Assembly (NCBI RefSeq): GCF_001467025.1
Contig: NZ_LNXV01000029.1
Coordinates: forward strand, 78,870-142,869
Direction of reading: 5' to 3'
DNA length: 64,000 nt
Source: Legionella brunensis
GTDB lineage: Bacteria > Pseudomonadota > Gammaproteobacteria > Legionellales > Legionellaceae
In this document: piece after piece, positions 39,041 to 48,615 of the stretch
Numbering within the stretch: the stretch's first letter is position 1
Layout: each line of letters starts with the position of its first letter
Notes under the pieces: model-generated
The model's input: only the letters and a program-made list of their open reading frames with translations
What the model was told of the DNA's origin: nothing
The model's database searches: none
Position numbers and translations under genes: made by a program

Positions 39041-39722
39041 TACTCACTCCCATCTTCTTATTTGCGTTTTGTATATGAAAATTTACCGTTCGTTGCGAAA
39101 TGCCCAATAGTTTAGCTATCGCATCAATTCGCATATTTTGTGCGGTCAACTTAAGACATTGTTGTTCACGTTTGGTTAATTTCACTGCGAACTTTGAATC
39201 CTCTAACAAGAATTGTCTCAGATAATGGAAATAGCATTGGCTTATTGCCAACCAAGCATATTGCTTCTCTTGCCAGTGATCCAAACCCGTTTCGTGAATG
39301 CGTTGGTGCAAAACCAGGACAACAAAGTCACCATTTGGCCCATGCAAAGGAATGCATAATCCTTGATGAATGCCAAAATCTTTGGATTCTTGGCGCATAC
39401 GTAGCTCACGCTTATTCTTGGCACTCGTAAGTTGACAGTCTATATCCCAAAAAATTGGCATCAGCCCCTGCTCCATCGACTCAAGAGTTCTATCAATATC
39501 CGCATAATTTTCTCCGAGATAATGCTCATGCCAAGCTCGAAGTTGAGGTGTTACCCAATCGTAAACCAACTTATTACCACTTTTGGTATGTTGCTTATAG
39601 TACGTAAAGGCAAGACTTGTGATTCCTTGGCCATAAAAATAGCTTATTACAAGTTGATTTAAATGCTCTATTGACTTTGCAGAAACAAATTTTGAGCAAA
39701 TTTCATGCATTTTTTTATCCAT
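39000..39722 (-). CDS. LuxR-family regulator (autoinducer-binding domain, solo)
   Basis: 240 residues: an autoinducer-binding-type domain (about 15-165; WHEHYLGENYADIDRT and IFWDID hold the aromatic and acidic positions that hold acyl-homoserine lactones in relatives) and a GerE HTH (about 175-240; LTKREQQCLKL, ISQRTVNFHIQNANKKMGV). No luxI gene is nearby, so it is a LuxR solo. Ligand unknown. It is divergent from the GH5 gene at 39856, which it might control, and it sits beside a decayed regulator of the same class. Confidence 0.85.
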   Translation of the reverse strand: MDKKMHEICSKFVSAKSIEHLNQLVISYFYGQGITSLAFTYYKQHTKSGNKLVYDWVTPQLRAWHEHYLGENYADIDRTLESMEQGLMPIFWDIDCQLTSAKNKRELRMRQESKDFGIHQGLCIPLHGPNGDFVVLVLHQRIHETGLDHWQEKQYAWLAISQCYFHYLRQFLLEDSKFAVKLTKREQQCLKLTAQNMRIDAIAKLLGISQRTVNFHIQNANKKMGVSNKYLAVMRWLTDL

Positions 39723-39855
39723 AACCTGTTATTAAAGACAGGTTTTCAACCCATGTTGTCCTGTTATTATACATATAATTTAATTTATATTCATTGCCAC
39801 TTGTAAATCCTTAAGACCGCCCAGGCGATGAAAAAATGTGAATGCAGGAGAAAAC

Positions 39856-41358
39856 ATGCGAAAACTAACAACAATGATTTTACTGCTGCCTGGAACAGCT
39901 ATCAGTGCAACAATGACTAATAATATTCATGGGGTGGGACCTAATGGTTCAGTTAAACCCTATATTTGCATTCAAAATGAATCAGGAAATGTCACTTTAA
40001 AACTAGCCCCTGGACAATCCGGTGATGCAAATAAAGCCTCAGGAAATCCTTATTATGCTGGAGCAACCTTGCGATATGATGGTTGTGAATCATCTAACAG
40101 TTATCTTGGTTATGTTGGCTTTAATATCAGTAACTCTGGTAATAATTCAATCAGCAGCTACTCTGCCCCTACGGGCGTTCATGTTATTTACGAAAAACCA
40201 AGCATCAGCAGTCAAGGTCTTGTGGGTGGAGCAATTACTTACACGCCGATCGAAACAAATACACAATTCTCCCCGGCTAAAACACCTAAATCATGGCAGT
40301 TTGCTGGCTTTAATTTGTCAGGCTTGGAATTTGGCAAAGTCATTGATCCTATAGTCATACCCAACCTTTCAATCAAAGATAGTGCTAGCGGTAATTCAGA
40401 CTTAAAAGACACGCAATCACTGATTAATATAGGTATGAATACCGTGCGTATCCCGATAAGCTGGGGCTATGTACAGTTGGATGGAGCTGGCAAAGGAACT
40501 TTAAATCTTGCTTACTACAACAATTTTATAAAGCCTCTCCTGCAAACGCTTACTCAAGCAAAAGTTCATACGATTGTCGACCTACACGCCTATATGCGAT
40601 ATTCCAAATTTGGTGAACAATATTCCGGCTGTGGCCAATCAGGCCCCTGCCCCGACGGCACATTAAATTTGGACGAAAAAGCTTATGAGTCAGTTTGGGG
40701 ACAATTAGCCACCCTAATGCAAAACGATCCAGCCGTTAATAAAGACTACTTATTATTGGATTTAATGAATGAGCCTGTGGATGTTCCTGGCGAGAAAGTA
40801 TTTACTATTCAATCCTCTATCATCAAGCTATTACGTGGCCAAAAATTTACTGGCTATATCCTGATTGAAGGTAATAGCTGGTCAGGACTTCATTCCTGGA
40901 CAACTCACCAATGGAACGGTAAAGATGGTCAACGTTATAGCAATGCAGATTTATTTAGTCGCGATAATTTTGCTAAAGCAGGCATAACTGACCTGTCAAA
41001 AATACTGATTAATGTTCATCAGTATCTCGATAGCAATTATAGCGGTACCCATGATAATTGTTTGCAGGATTTAACGACCACTGGTGCTAATGGCTTTAAT
41101 TTGAATGCTTTTATCGATTATTTGCAAGAAAATCGCCTAAAAGCCATCATTACTGAATTTGGTACCGGCAGAAATGCCAGTAGTTGTAGTTCTCCCTTAC
41201 GTCAGTTTTTACAATACTTACAGGATAATTCCGCTCAAGGTAAAGATTATGGTTTTGCCGGCTGGACAATTTGGTCAACAGGTCATGGATGGGGAGATTA
41301 TAATTTACGGGTAAAACCAAATTCTTATCAGATAAATATTATCAAGGAATTTTTATAA
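39856..41358 (+). CDS. Secreted glycoside hydrolase family 5 (cellulase-like)
   Basis: 500 residues from ATG 39856 behind GCAGGAG. Signal peptide at 1-18. An N-terminal beta-rich module of about 120 residues (CIQNESGNVTLKLAPGQ...) precedes the GH5 barrel, which begins at SWQFAGFNLSGLEFG and has VRIPISW, LLDLMNEP with acid/base Glu306, VHQYLD and IITEFG with nucleophile Glu434. The substrate is likely a beta-1,4-glucan. A type II secretion substrate is expected, since L. pneumophila exports an endoglucanase by that route; the exact ortholog is not assigned. Confidence 0.88.
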   Translation: MRKLTTMILLLPGTAISATMTNNIHGVGPNGSVKPYICIQNESGNVTLKLAPGQSGDANKASGNPYYAGATLRYDGCESSNSYLGYVGFNISNSGNNSISSYSAPTGVHVIYEKPSISSQGLVGGAITYTPIETNTQFSPAKTPKSWQFAGFNLSGLEFGKVIDPIVIPNLSIKDSASGNSDLKDTQSLINIGMNTVRIPISWGYVQLDGAGKGTLNLAYYNNFIKPLLQTLTQAKVHTIVDLHAYMRYSKFGEQYSGCGQSGPCPDGTLNLDEKAYESVWGQLATLMQNDPAVNKDYLLLDLMNEPVDVPGEKVFTIQSSIIKLLRGQKFTGYILIEGNSWSGLHSWTTHQWNGKDGQRYSNADLFSRDNFAKAGITDLSKILINVHQYLDSNYSGTHDNCLQDLTTTGANGFNLNAFIDYLQENRLKAIITEFGTGRNASSCSSPLRQFLQYLQDNSAQGKDYGFAGWTIWSTGHGWGDYNLRVKPNSYQINIIKEFL

Positions 41359-41363
41359 GTTCT

Positions 41364-41395
41364 AATCCATGCTAAGAGCAACCTTAGCATGGATT
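41364..41395. terminator. Convergent terminator
   Basis: Perfect 13-bp stem (AATCCATGCTAAG and complement) with a 6-base loop between two converging genes; CATTTTAT follows on the plus strand. Confidence 0.8.
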
Positions 41396-41402
41396 CATTT
41401 TA

Positions 41403-43001
41403 TCAAACCTTATGGGCTTGCTCTAAGGACTCTTCCTCCACTGCTTGTTTAGTCTTCTCACTGCCCTGAACCAAAGTTCCTAAGCGCGCTTTATAATTCA
41501 TGGTACTTTCTTTCCCACAAGTTTTTTTAATAAAATCTTCCTCAATATCTTTAGCGATATAAACCGTATTATCCTTCTGAAATAGCTTCGTTTTATTTTT
41601 GTACCCCATAGCATCGCTAAAAGCGCGAGCCTCCTCCGGGGTATTAAAAGTCAATTGCATCGAATAATCGACGACCCCGCGGGTATCCTGCCGTATAGCA
41701 GTATCTCTATACTCAATATATGGCGTTTTCGATATTGGTTTTTCAGAGGCAGTCTGTGCTTTTTCTTTGCAGATATTCTGCAATTCGTTTAATTTGGGGC
41801 GAGGCAATTTATCATGATTCGGTGAGCTAATTTTTGGTGGACTCATATCTGCCTTCATTATTTTAGCAAATGCTTGCGCAGTAAGATAAACCTCTCCCTC
41901 CTTCTGAAATAATTGCTTTCTATCATTGACAGCTATTAAATTTGTAAATTGTCTCGCCTGATTAGCATCACGAAAAGTGAGCTTAGTCATATAAGGTTGT
42001 GATTCTTTATCACGATAAGTAACATTAAAATTACCAGTTGTCGCTGTAACATTGCTGAAAACAGGATTCGTTGCCAATTTCGATATTACTGCAGCTTGAT
42101 CCAGAGCAGCTTGTTTATCTAAAGCTTCCTCTTTTTCTTTTTTATCTTTATCAAATTTTTTAATAAAAGCCTGGTCACAAACATTCATATTCGGTAATGA
42201 CTGCAATTTAGTTGTTTTATCAGTTGAAATCACTGCATCTACACTAATACCACTACCATCTCTCAAGAATGCACTGTTGTCTTCGCTATGCTCGTAAGCA
42301 AGATTACTGTTCAGTGTCCCAAGTTCGGTTGGTAAGGCTGACTTACCCGCATTCATATCTCCGCCAACCACAACTTCAACACCGTGGTTATCCTCAAGAG
42401 CACTAATCTCCTTCATTAACTCTTTTAAATTGACACGAGGACAGCGCGTTGATTTCTCGCTTTCAGCATGAACATCCACTAATACACGTTTTTTACCATC
42501 CTCTCCTGTCACTAGGCCAATTAATACTTGTCCTTGAGGTGGAGTGGTCCCTTCATATTTTTTTTGTAATTTAGCCACATCATCCTGTAACTTTTTCTCC
42601 TCAAGACTGAAGCTAGCTGTAGGGTCAGCATTCCCCTTACGATAGAAAATCAGGTTACCAAACTCATGAGTACCATTTTTGGCATACTTCATCCCTAGCT
42701 CTTGTTTAGGATCTAAATACTTCTCAATTGCCGCAATAAACTTATCTTGCTCACCATGAGGTAGCTCTTGTAGCATCCCATTGTCAATGACACCTTCATT
42801 CATCTTTTGCGCAATCGCATAAGCTTCCATTTCCAGCCCTTTGGACAACTCATTAGGTGATTTACCTACCCCATTATCTTTATCAAGATTCCAGATAAGT
42901 GTTTTGCCAAAAAGAGATGGGTGATGATCTGAATGGAGCTCTTGATCTTGCGTTACAGTAGACTGATCTTTCGTAATCCTAGTAGTTATTGACTTAGCCA
43001 T
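41403..43001 (-). CDS. EEP-superfamily-like protein with tandem C-terminal modules, probable effector
   Basis: 532 residues, no signal peptide. The first ~270 residues follow the endonuclease/exonuclease/phosphatase (EEP, DNase I-like) motif order: LIWNLD (Asn38), MLQELP (Glu79), FGNLIFYRKG, VLVDVHAE (His178), VVVGGDMNAG (Asp215, Asn217) and SVDAVIS (Asp255). The last motif is normally DHI; here the His is Ala256. A charged linker follows, then two similar modules, about 320-390 (YMTKLTFRDANQARQFTNL...KQLFQKEGEVYL) and 435-500 (YSMQLTFNTPEEARAFSDAMG...TKLFQKDNTVYI). I do not recognise an ortholog. Substrate could be nucleic acid, phosphoinositide or a protein phosphate. Confidence 0.65.
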   Translation of the reverse strand: MAKSITTRITKDQSTVTQDQELHSDHHPSLFGKTLIWNLDKDNGVGKSPNELSKGLEMEAYAIAQKMNEGVIDNGMLQELPHGEQDKFIAAIEKYLDPKQELGMKYAKNGTHEFGNLIFYRKGNADPTASFSLEEKKLQDDVAKLQKKYEGTTPPQGQVLIGLVTGEDGKKRVLVDVHAESEKSTRCPRVNLKELMKEISALEDNHGVEVVVGGDMNAGKSALPTELGTLNSNLAYEHSEDNSAFLRDGSGISVDAVISTDKTTKLQSLPNMNVCDQAFIKKFDKDKKEKEEALDKQAALDQAAVISKLATNPVFSNVTATTGNFNVTYRDKESQPYMTKLTFRDANQARQFTNLIAVNDRKQLFQKEGEVYLTAQAFAKIMKADMSPPKISSPNHDKLPRPKLNELQNICKEKAQTASEKPISKTPYIEYRDTAIRQDTRGVVDYSMQLTFNTPEEARAFSDAMGYKNKTKLFQKDNTVYIAKDIEEDFIKKTCGKESTMNYKARLGTLVQGSEKTKQAVEEESLEQAHKV

Positions 43002-43226
43002 TCCTTCAACCTAAATAATTACACTGAGTTTAATTATAATCACTTTTTGAGTACGAAAAGGTTAGTCTTTATGATTTTTTAACAAAAAAACCTCTCTTCA
43101 GCCTATTTTTCTTTGCCCTAAAAAACCAATCCCCAAAATTTCTGGTTTAACTATAATAAAATTGTACAAATATTGTTCTTACTAAATTGTAGTCCAATAC
43201 TACTCGCATTTATAGGATCTGCTGTC

Positions 43227-44705
43227 ATGATGAAAGTAATAAATCTGATGACCGATCTACATTATAAAAATGTCTCTGAAAAGGGGGTCTGTGCAGGATT
43301 AACATTAATGTGGGTGCAAGCCTGGTTAAGTGGTCCAGAGGAAGAAACTAAATTTTTTAATCGGTTAAATACAATTATCAACTCAAATAAGAGTAACAAA
43401 GATTTAATCAAAGAAATCGAAGCCGTTAGAAAAAAGATTAAAGCAGGTATACCCACCAAGAAGTTAACCACTCAAGAATATGATTTATTGGAAATCATTG
43501 CTTTCCTTGATGGTATTCAACTTTACCAAAAACCTTCAAAATATTCGGGATTCTTACTCGATCAACATTTAACCCAAGTAGACATTGAAACCATATCAAT
43601 GATCACCGCTTCGGACATAATAAAAAATCGGGGCAATTTAAAAAAAATATTTAGTGAGCCAGGAGCCTACGATAAACAAGAATTAGAAGCCTACTTGGAT
43701 GATCTTTGTGATATCATTGCTGATGAATATGATAAATTGGCCATTTCAATTAGCTCTGGTCAACACCGTTTTGGACTTCGCTTTGATAAACCTTCCAATC
43801 AATGGATTATGGTTGAGCAGACACTTTTGGGAGAGAAGATTGAGCATTATAAATTTGATACTGCAGACCTAGCTTCTTTCATAAAGGGAGTTTTCTCTAC
43901 AAACGATAACATTATTTTTAATATTGATATTTTTGCAACGAATAACCAACTCCCCTCCAACACTGTAATAGAAAAATTAAACCAATTTAGAGAGCAACAT
44001 CTAAATGAGTTTGATGAACAAAGAGCACAAAAAGAACCTTCTCATAGCAAAATGACAATAGCTCATATTGCAGCTTATTATGGGCATCTTGATTATTTGA
44101 AAAAATATAACCAACTTAAAATCCCTCTTGATAAGGCCACAAGCGAGGGATATATCCCCCTTCATTTTGCAGCAAGAAGTAATCAACTCGATGCCATGGA
44201 TCTTCTTCTGCAATCGACTAGTGCTTTAGACATCGCTGCGAACGATAAAGTAACCGCAGCTTATATTGCTGCAGAAGAAAGCTTTACAGAAATGTTTTGT
44301 AAAATTATGGCCCGTGGAGCCAATATTCTTCAAACAGGGCCCGATAATAAATCAGCTCTTGATCTAGCTTTGGAGAATAAGCAAATGAGTCTGATTTTAG
44401 CCATTCTTACCAATATAGGCCATCGTGATTTAACCAAAAATCAATTAAACCAATTGCAGCGATACAGAAAGGAATTGCTACATGAATGTATCAAAGTTAC
44501 TAATAATCTTGATAGAGATAATCAAACCAAATATCTAATTGATATTAGGGATAGCAATAATGCTTTGGGATTTATTTTCAATCATCATAAACCTAGTCAT
44601 AATCCCTATAAATTATTTAAGCAGGCAATTAATACCAAAACTGATGAGATGATAGAAATTTCAAAAACTTTTGGGGAAATTCTTTCCACCCCAAGACTTT
44701 ACTAA
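43227..44705 (+). CDS. Papain-like domain plus ankyrin repeats, probable effector
   Basis: 492 residues from ATG 43227; a TTG-started extension to 43173 is unlikely. The N-terminus has Cys22 in KGVCAGLTLMWVQAW, the small-residue Cys-helix of papain/C58 folds, and His180 in SGQHRFGLRFD, followed on the next strand by WIMVEQ with Glu197 in place of the usual Asp/Asn. Four ankyrin repeats follow at about 274-300, 304-333, 337-366 and 370-395 (IAHIAAYYGHLDYLK, PLHFAARSNQLDAM). Legionella Ank effectors with a papain-like domain are known (LegA3/AnkD, LegA15/AnkH); the order of domains reported for AnkH is different, so no symbol is given. Confidence 0.8.
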   Translation: MMKVINLMTDLHYKNVSEKGVCAGLTLMWVQAWLSGPEEETKFFNRLNTIINSNKSNKDLIKEIEAVRKKIKAGIPTKKLTTQEYDLLEIIAFLDGIQLYQKPSKYSGFLLDQHLTQVDIETISMITASDIIKNRGNLKKIFSEPGAYDKQELEAYLDDLCDIIADEYDKLAISISSGQHRFGLRFDKPSNQWIMVEQTLLGEKIEHYKFDTADLASFIKGVFSTNDNIIFNIDIFATNNQLPSNTVIEKLNQFREQHLNEFDEQRAQKEPSHSKMTIAHIAAYYGHLDYLKKYNQLKIPLDKATSEGYIPLHFAARSNQLDAMDLLLQSTSALDIAANDKVTAAYIAAEESFTEMFCKIMARGANILQTGPDNKSALDLALENKQMSLILAILTNIGHRDLTKNQLNQLQRYRKELLHECIKVTNNLDRDNQTKYLIDIRDSNNALGFIFNHHKPSHNPYKLFKQAINTKTDEMIEISKTFGEILSTPRLY

Positions 44706-44778
44706 TCGTGTCTTATTTTGCAGTTTAGTTATTCATTGTTATTCTTACCCTTTTCATCGAAGCAAGTTCTTTTACATC

Positions 44779-45597
44779 ATGAAGAAATATCTTTGGACCG
44801 CTTTAAAGGCACGCTTACTGTACATTCATGCAAATGAAGGCAAACCATTTAACTGGCTATTTTTACCTGGGGGGCCTGGCCTAGGTTCAGAATCATTAAG
44901 TCAACTAACAGCAAGTCTTAAACTACCGGGTACTATTTGGCATCTCGATTTGCCGGGTGACGGTTCCAATACCACATCGGATGACAGTCATTATTTCTCA
45001 CGATGGGCAGACGCACTTATTGAAGCTGTCAGCTCTTTGGACAATGTGATTTTAGCTGCACACTCAACAGGAGGAATGTATGCCTTATCAATTGCAGAAC
45101 TAGAAGGCTTACTTACAGGCTTAGTATTAATGGACTCCGCTCCTGACGCATCCTGGCAAACTATTTTTATGGAGTATGTCAGCAAACATCCTATTGATTA
45201 TCTTGAGCAATTGCAGACACAGTATACTAAAAACCCTGCTAATGACATTCTAAAAAAAATGACGGTTGCTTCCGCCCCCTATTTGTTTACAAGCGCTGGA
45301 TTAGAAAAAGGAATTTCTGCTCTGAAACATTTACCCTTTAATTACAAAACCTGTGAATGGTCTGCTCAGCATTTTGATTTAGACTACAAAGCCCAATGGA
45401 TCCCACAAACGATACCAACCTTGATATTCGCAGGAGATAGTGATCGCATAACTCCTTTAAAATTATTTACTCGATTAGAAACATTTAAAAGAAACAATAT
45501 TCTCATAAGAGAAATCAGCAATGCAGGTCATTATCCCTGGATTGATAATTCCGATGAAATCCATCTTCTCTTTAGAGAATATTGCTCACTGTTATAA
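44779..45597 (+). CDS. Alpha/beta hydrolase
   Basis: 272 residues from ATG 44779; the longer reading to 44671 overlaps the ankyrin gene and lacks a ribosome site. Oxyanion loop LPGGPGLGSES, nucleophile Ser96 in AAHSTGG, Asp222 in AGDSDRIT and His251 in NAGHYPW form a complete triad. The GGPG loop is like that of prolyl aminopeptidase relatives, but the substrate is unknown. It follows the ankyrin gene by 73 bases and may share its transcript. Confidence 0.82.
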   Translation: MKKYLWTALKARLLYIHANEGKPFNWLFLPGGPGLGSESLSQLTASLKLPGTIWHLDLPGDGSNTTSDDSHYFSRWADALIEAVSSLDNVILAAHSTGGMYALSIAELEGLLTGLVLMDSAPDASWQTIFMEYVSKHPIDYLEQLQTQYTKNPANDILKKMTVASAPYLFTSAGLEKGISALKHLPFNYKTCEWSAQHFDLDYKAQWIPQTIPTLIFAGDSDRITPLKLFTRLETFKRNNILIREISNAGHYPWIDNSDEIHLLFREYCSLL

Positions 45598-45621
45598 GGC
45601 CCTAACTTTAAAGGGACTTCA

Positions 45622-46248
45622 TCAAAATTTTAGCTTGCTAATATTACTACTAGCATAGCTTTCTCGTGACGCTATACTATTCATATCACCGCTCTCGGAA
45701 GAAGAGTAAATAGTTTCACCCGCGCTATTTTTCGTGGCACTTTCATGAAAGAATACTGTATAGCCTTGTCTTGAGCGGTTAACTTTCTTAGTAGCACTAT
45801 CCATATGAGTCGTCAATTCAGGAAACTTGGCTTTGACAGCATTAAGTCCCGCAATTAACTTACTTTCGAAAGTACCAGGTCCTTTGGGGATTAATAGTCG
45901 CTCAAAGATGTATTGATTAGCATGTTCAAAATTCCTTGTTGAAATTTCTCCATGAGCAAACCGTTTCACTTGTACTCTATGGATAACGTCAGCCACAATT
46001 GTAAAAAATTCTTCCTTATGACTATCAAAATCTTGATCCCCATGCTCACTTTTTAGTTTCTCCAATTTGCCATTACAGTCTTGAACAGCAATTTCTATGG
46101 CTTCAGTCAATTTCTCATCAGTAAATCGTTTTTTAGTAAAATCGTATTTCTGCCAAAACTCATACCATTCAGGTTGGCGGTGACCCGCACCATTAAGGTA
46201 TTGAAATCCTGATTTAAATTCATCGATTACTTGCGCTAATAAGGGCAT
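45622..46248 (-). CDS. Hydrophilic protein of unknown function, possible effector
   Basis: 208 residues behind an AGAGGAT ribosome site. Mainly alpha-helical to residue 165, no membrane segment or signal peptide, then a Ser-rich tail (SSSESGDMNSIASRESYASSNIS) and basic end. The Ser/Glu-rich tail fits loosely with Dot/Icm secretion signals. It lies downstream of the ABC permease genes but looks unrelated to them. Confidence 0.6.
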   Translation of the reverse strand: MPLLAQVIDEFKSGFQYLNGAGHRQPEWYEFWQKYDFTKKRFTDEKLTEAIEIAVQDCNGKLEKLKSEHGDQDFDSHKEEFFTIVADVIHRVQVKRFAHGEISTRNFEHANQYIFERLLIPKGPGTFESKLIAGLNAVKAKFPELTTHMDSATKKVNRSRQGYTVFFHESATKNSAGETIYSSSESGDMNSIASRESYASSNISKLKF

Positions 46249-46285
46249 TATTTGATCCTCTTGATAAAAAAAGAGCTATATTACC

Positions 46286-47635
46286 CTAAGCTTGGTGAGG
46301 ATCAAAAGCATCTCGCACAGCATCTGCAAAAAGGTTGCTGGCCAATACTAAAATAAACATCAAGACGAAAGCCGATATCATTGGCCACCAGACGATAGGC
46401 TCTCTTGCCAATTCTAAACGTGCGCCATTAATCATATTGCCCCAGCTGATTGTCATCGGTGACACTCCCACACCAACATAAGAAAGAACGGCTTCAGCCA
46501 AAACAAGGAAACTAAAGTCTAAAACTAACGTAATTAATACAATATGCATCACATTGGGTAAAAGATGCTTTCGTATGATAGTCATAGAACTGCTTCCTAG
46601 AGCCCGTGCAGCGGTCACATAATCAATCTCTCTTAATTTCAAAGTTTCAGCGCGTAACAAACGACACAAACTAGTCCAGCTGGTAACGCCAAGGATTAAA
46701 CAAAGTGCAAATAAACGGCCATCAGCACTTTTACTTAGCGTTGCAAATTGCTGTGGATGATTTGCAATATAGGTTTGCATGGATAAGACTGAAGCAGTAA
46801 TTAAAAGCACACCGGGAATCGAGCTTAGTGTCGTATAAATATACTGTATGACATCGTCCATCCACCCACCAAAATAGCCTGCAGCAATACCAAAAAATAA
46901 TGCCAACGGCAGCATAAATAATGTTGTCAGGATGCCTATTACAAGACCTGTACGAATACTTTTAACGGTATAATAAAAAATATCTTGTCCAATTTTTCCT
47001 GTACCCAACAGATGGAAGTCGCGAGATAACCAATAGCTTGCAAGTGCTATAAACAAACAAAGAAAAAAAGTAAACAACACACCTGTACCTGATTTACCGG
47101 GCAGAATTATCAATTCTTTTTTAAGTATCGAGTAAATTACTACCAACGTCCCCCATAACAACAAGCTCACCAAAGAAACAACTATTAGTGTCCGAAGTAG
47201 AATCCGCATAATTCTCTGGTTTCTATCATAATTATTTTTTATGGTATTGGAGACATACTTTAAGCGAGGATACACTTGTTGCACTTTGTCATTCACAAGC
47301 ATTGTTTCAACACTATATACATTGAGCGCTAAAGGAGCGGAATAAGTTTTTTCATAGACTGCGCCAAGAGGCATTAATATTTTATCTAACATTGAATCAT
47401 TTTGGCCTGGAGGTGCGTTCTTAATTTCAGTAGAAGATTGATTTAAGTGGATAGAATCCAACACACCAATGACTAAAAAAAATAATAATACAACACCGGC
47501 ACTAACCGCTAAAGGCCTTTGCGAAATCCGCTTAAAGGCCATTCTAATGTGTTTTTTGCGTAAACTGAAAAGAGTTATCAAAATACTAATAACCAACACC
47601 CCCAAAAAACACTTGTCAGTCCATAATAACTCCAT
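46286..47635 (-). CDS. Peptide ABC importer permease, DppC/OppC type
   Basis: 449 residues, longer than the usual ~300. The C-terminal 250 residues have the permease core with HLLGTGKIGQDIFYYTVKSIRTGLVIG and the EAA loop EIDYVTAARALGSSSMTIIRKHLLPN. The extra N-terminal ~190 residues contain further membrane helices and a soluble loop. It starts 2 bases after the DppB-type gene, so both are one operon with the binding protein. Confidence 0.88.
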   Translation of the reverse strand: MELLWTDKCFLGVLVISILITLFSLRKKHIRMAFKRISQRPLAVSAGVVLLFFLVIGVLDSIHLNQSSTEIKNAPPGQNDSMLDKILMPLGAVYEKTYSAPLALNVYSVETMLVNDKVQQVYPRLKYVSNTIKNNYDRNQRIMRILLRTLIVVSLVSLLLWGTLVVIYSILKKELIILPGKSGTGVLFTFFLCLFIALASYWLSRDFHLLGTGKIGQDIFYYTVKSIRTGLVIGILTTLFMLPLALFFGIAAGYFGGWMDDVIQYIYTTLSSIPGVLLITASVLSMQTYIANHPQQFATLSKSADGRLFALCLILGVTSWTSLCRLLRAETLKLREIDYVTAARALGSSSMTIIRKHLLPNVMHIVLITLVLDFSFLVLAEAVLSYVGVGVSPMTISWGNMINGARLELAREPIVWWPMISAFVLMFILVLASNLFADAVRDAFDPHQA

Positions 47636-47637
47636 AG

Positions 47638-48615
47638 CTAATTAAACCTCACTCGAGGGTCCACCAAGGTGTATGAAATATCGGTCAATATCAAGCCAAC
47701 GATGTAAAGGATAGATCCTAAAAAAACCATTGCTCTTACGATAGCAAAATCTTGTTGCTGGATAGCATCAATAATGTAGCTTCCAAGACCCGGAACACCA
47801 AAAAAAGACTCTAACACCAAACTTCCCATAAATAGTGAGGGAATTAAAACAACTATCCCGGTGAGAATAGGTAGCATTGCATTTTTTAATACATGGCGAA
47901 ATAGTACTCGCACTTCAGATAACCCTTTCGCTCGTGCAGTTTTTACATAATCTCGATTCATTTCCTCTAAAAACAAGCTGCGATACCATCTTGCCCCGGA
48001 CCCCACCCCGGCAAGAACAGCAACCAGGACAGGCAATACTATAAATTTAATACTGTCCAAACCATTATCATAGCCAGAGATAGGAACTAGACGCAGAACT
48101 TTACCGAACAGATATTGCCCACCAATAATATAAAATAAACTGGAAATCGACATGAGGATGATACAAAAAACCACGCCACTCAAATCAAGATACGTGGCAC
48201 GGAAAAAGGCCATTGCCATCGCAAAAATAATATCAGCTATCATCCCCAAGATAAGAATTGGAAGAGCTATCGCAAGACTTGGCCACATGCGATGAGAAAT
48301 GTCATAACTAATATCACGACCAGCATCAGAAACACCAAAATCAAACGCAAATAGTTTAAGCGATTTTTGGAAAAAAAGAGTTTTCGTAAATTGTCGAAGA
48401 CCCGACTCTTCTGCATTATAAAATAAGGGTAAGTTGTAACCATGTTGCACTTTCCATTGGATAATAGCAGCTGGTTTTACATGCTTCTCACCTAACTGCA
48501 TGCGAGCCATATCATCAGGAGTGTTCACCATAAAAAATAAGGCAAACGTAATGATGTTAATTCCCAATAAAATTGGGATTGCATACAAGATTCGACGCAA
48601 TAGATACTGAATCAT
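47638..48615 (-). CDS. Peptide ABC importer permease, DppB/OppB type
   Basis: 325 residues from ATG 48615, which overlaps the binding-protein stop by four bases. Opens MIQYLLRRILYAIPILLGIN, the standard DppB start, and has the EAA loop DYVKTARAKGLSEVRVLFRHVLKNA. Six helices. The long extracytoplasmic loop after helix 1 is as in OppB. Confidence 0.92.
   Translation of the reverse strand: MIQYLLRRILYAIPILLGINIITFALFFMVNTPDDMARMQLGEKHVKPAAIIQWKVQHGYNLPLFYNAEESGLRQFTKTLFFQKSLKLFAFDFGVSDAGRDISYDISHRMWPSLAIALPILILGMIADIIFAMAMAFFRATYLDLSGVVFCIILMSISSLFYIIGGQYLFGKVLRLVPISGYDNGLDSIKFIVLPVLVAVLAGVGSGARWYRSLFLEEMNRDYVKTARAKGLSEVRVLFRHVLKNAMLPILTGIVVLIPSLFMGSLVLESFFGVPGLGSYIIDAIQQQDFAIVRAMVFLGSILYIVGLILTDISYTLVDPRVRFN

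Noticed and set aside
43227..44705. Naming this gene ankH
   Set aside because: AnkH is reported with ankyrin repeats ahead of the protease-like domain; here the order is reversed, so the symbol would be unsafe.
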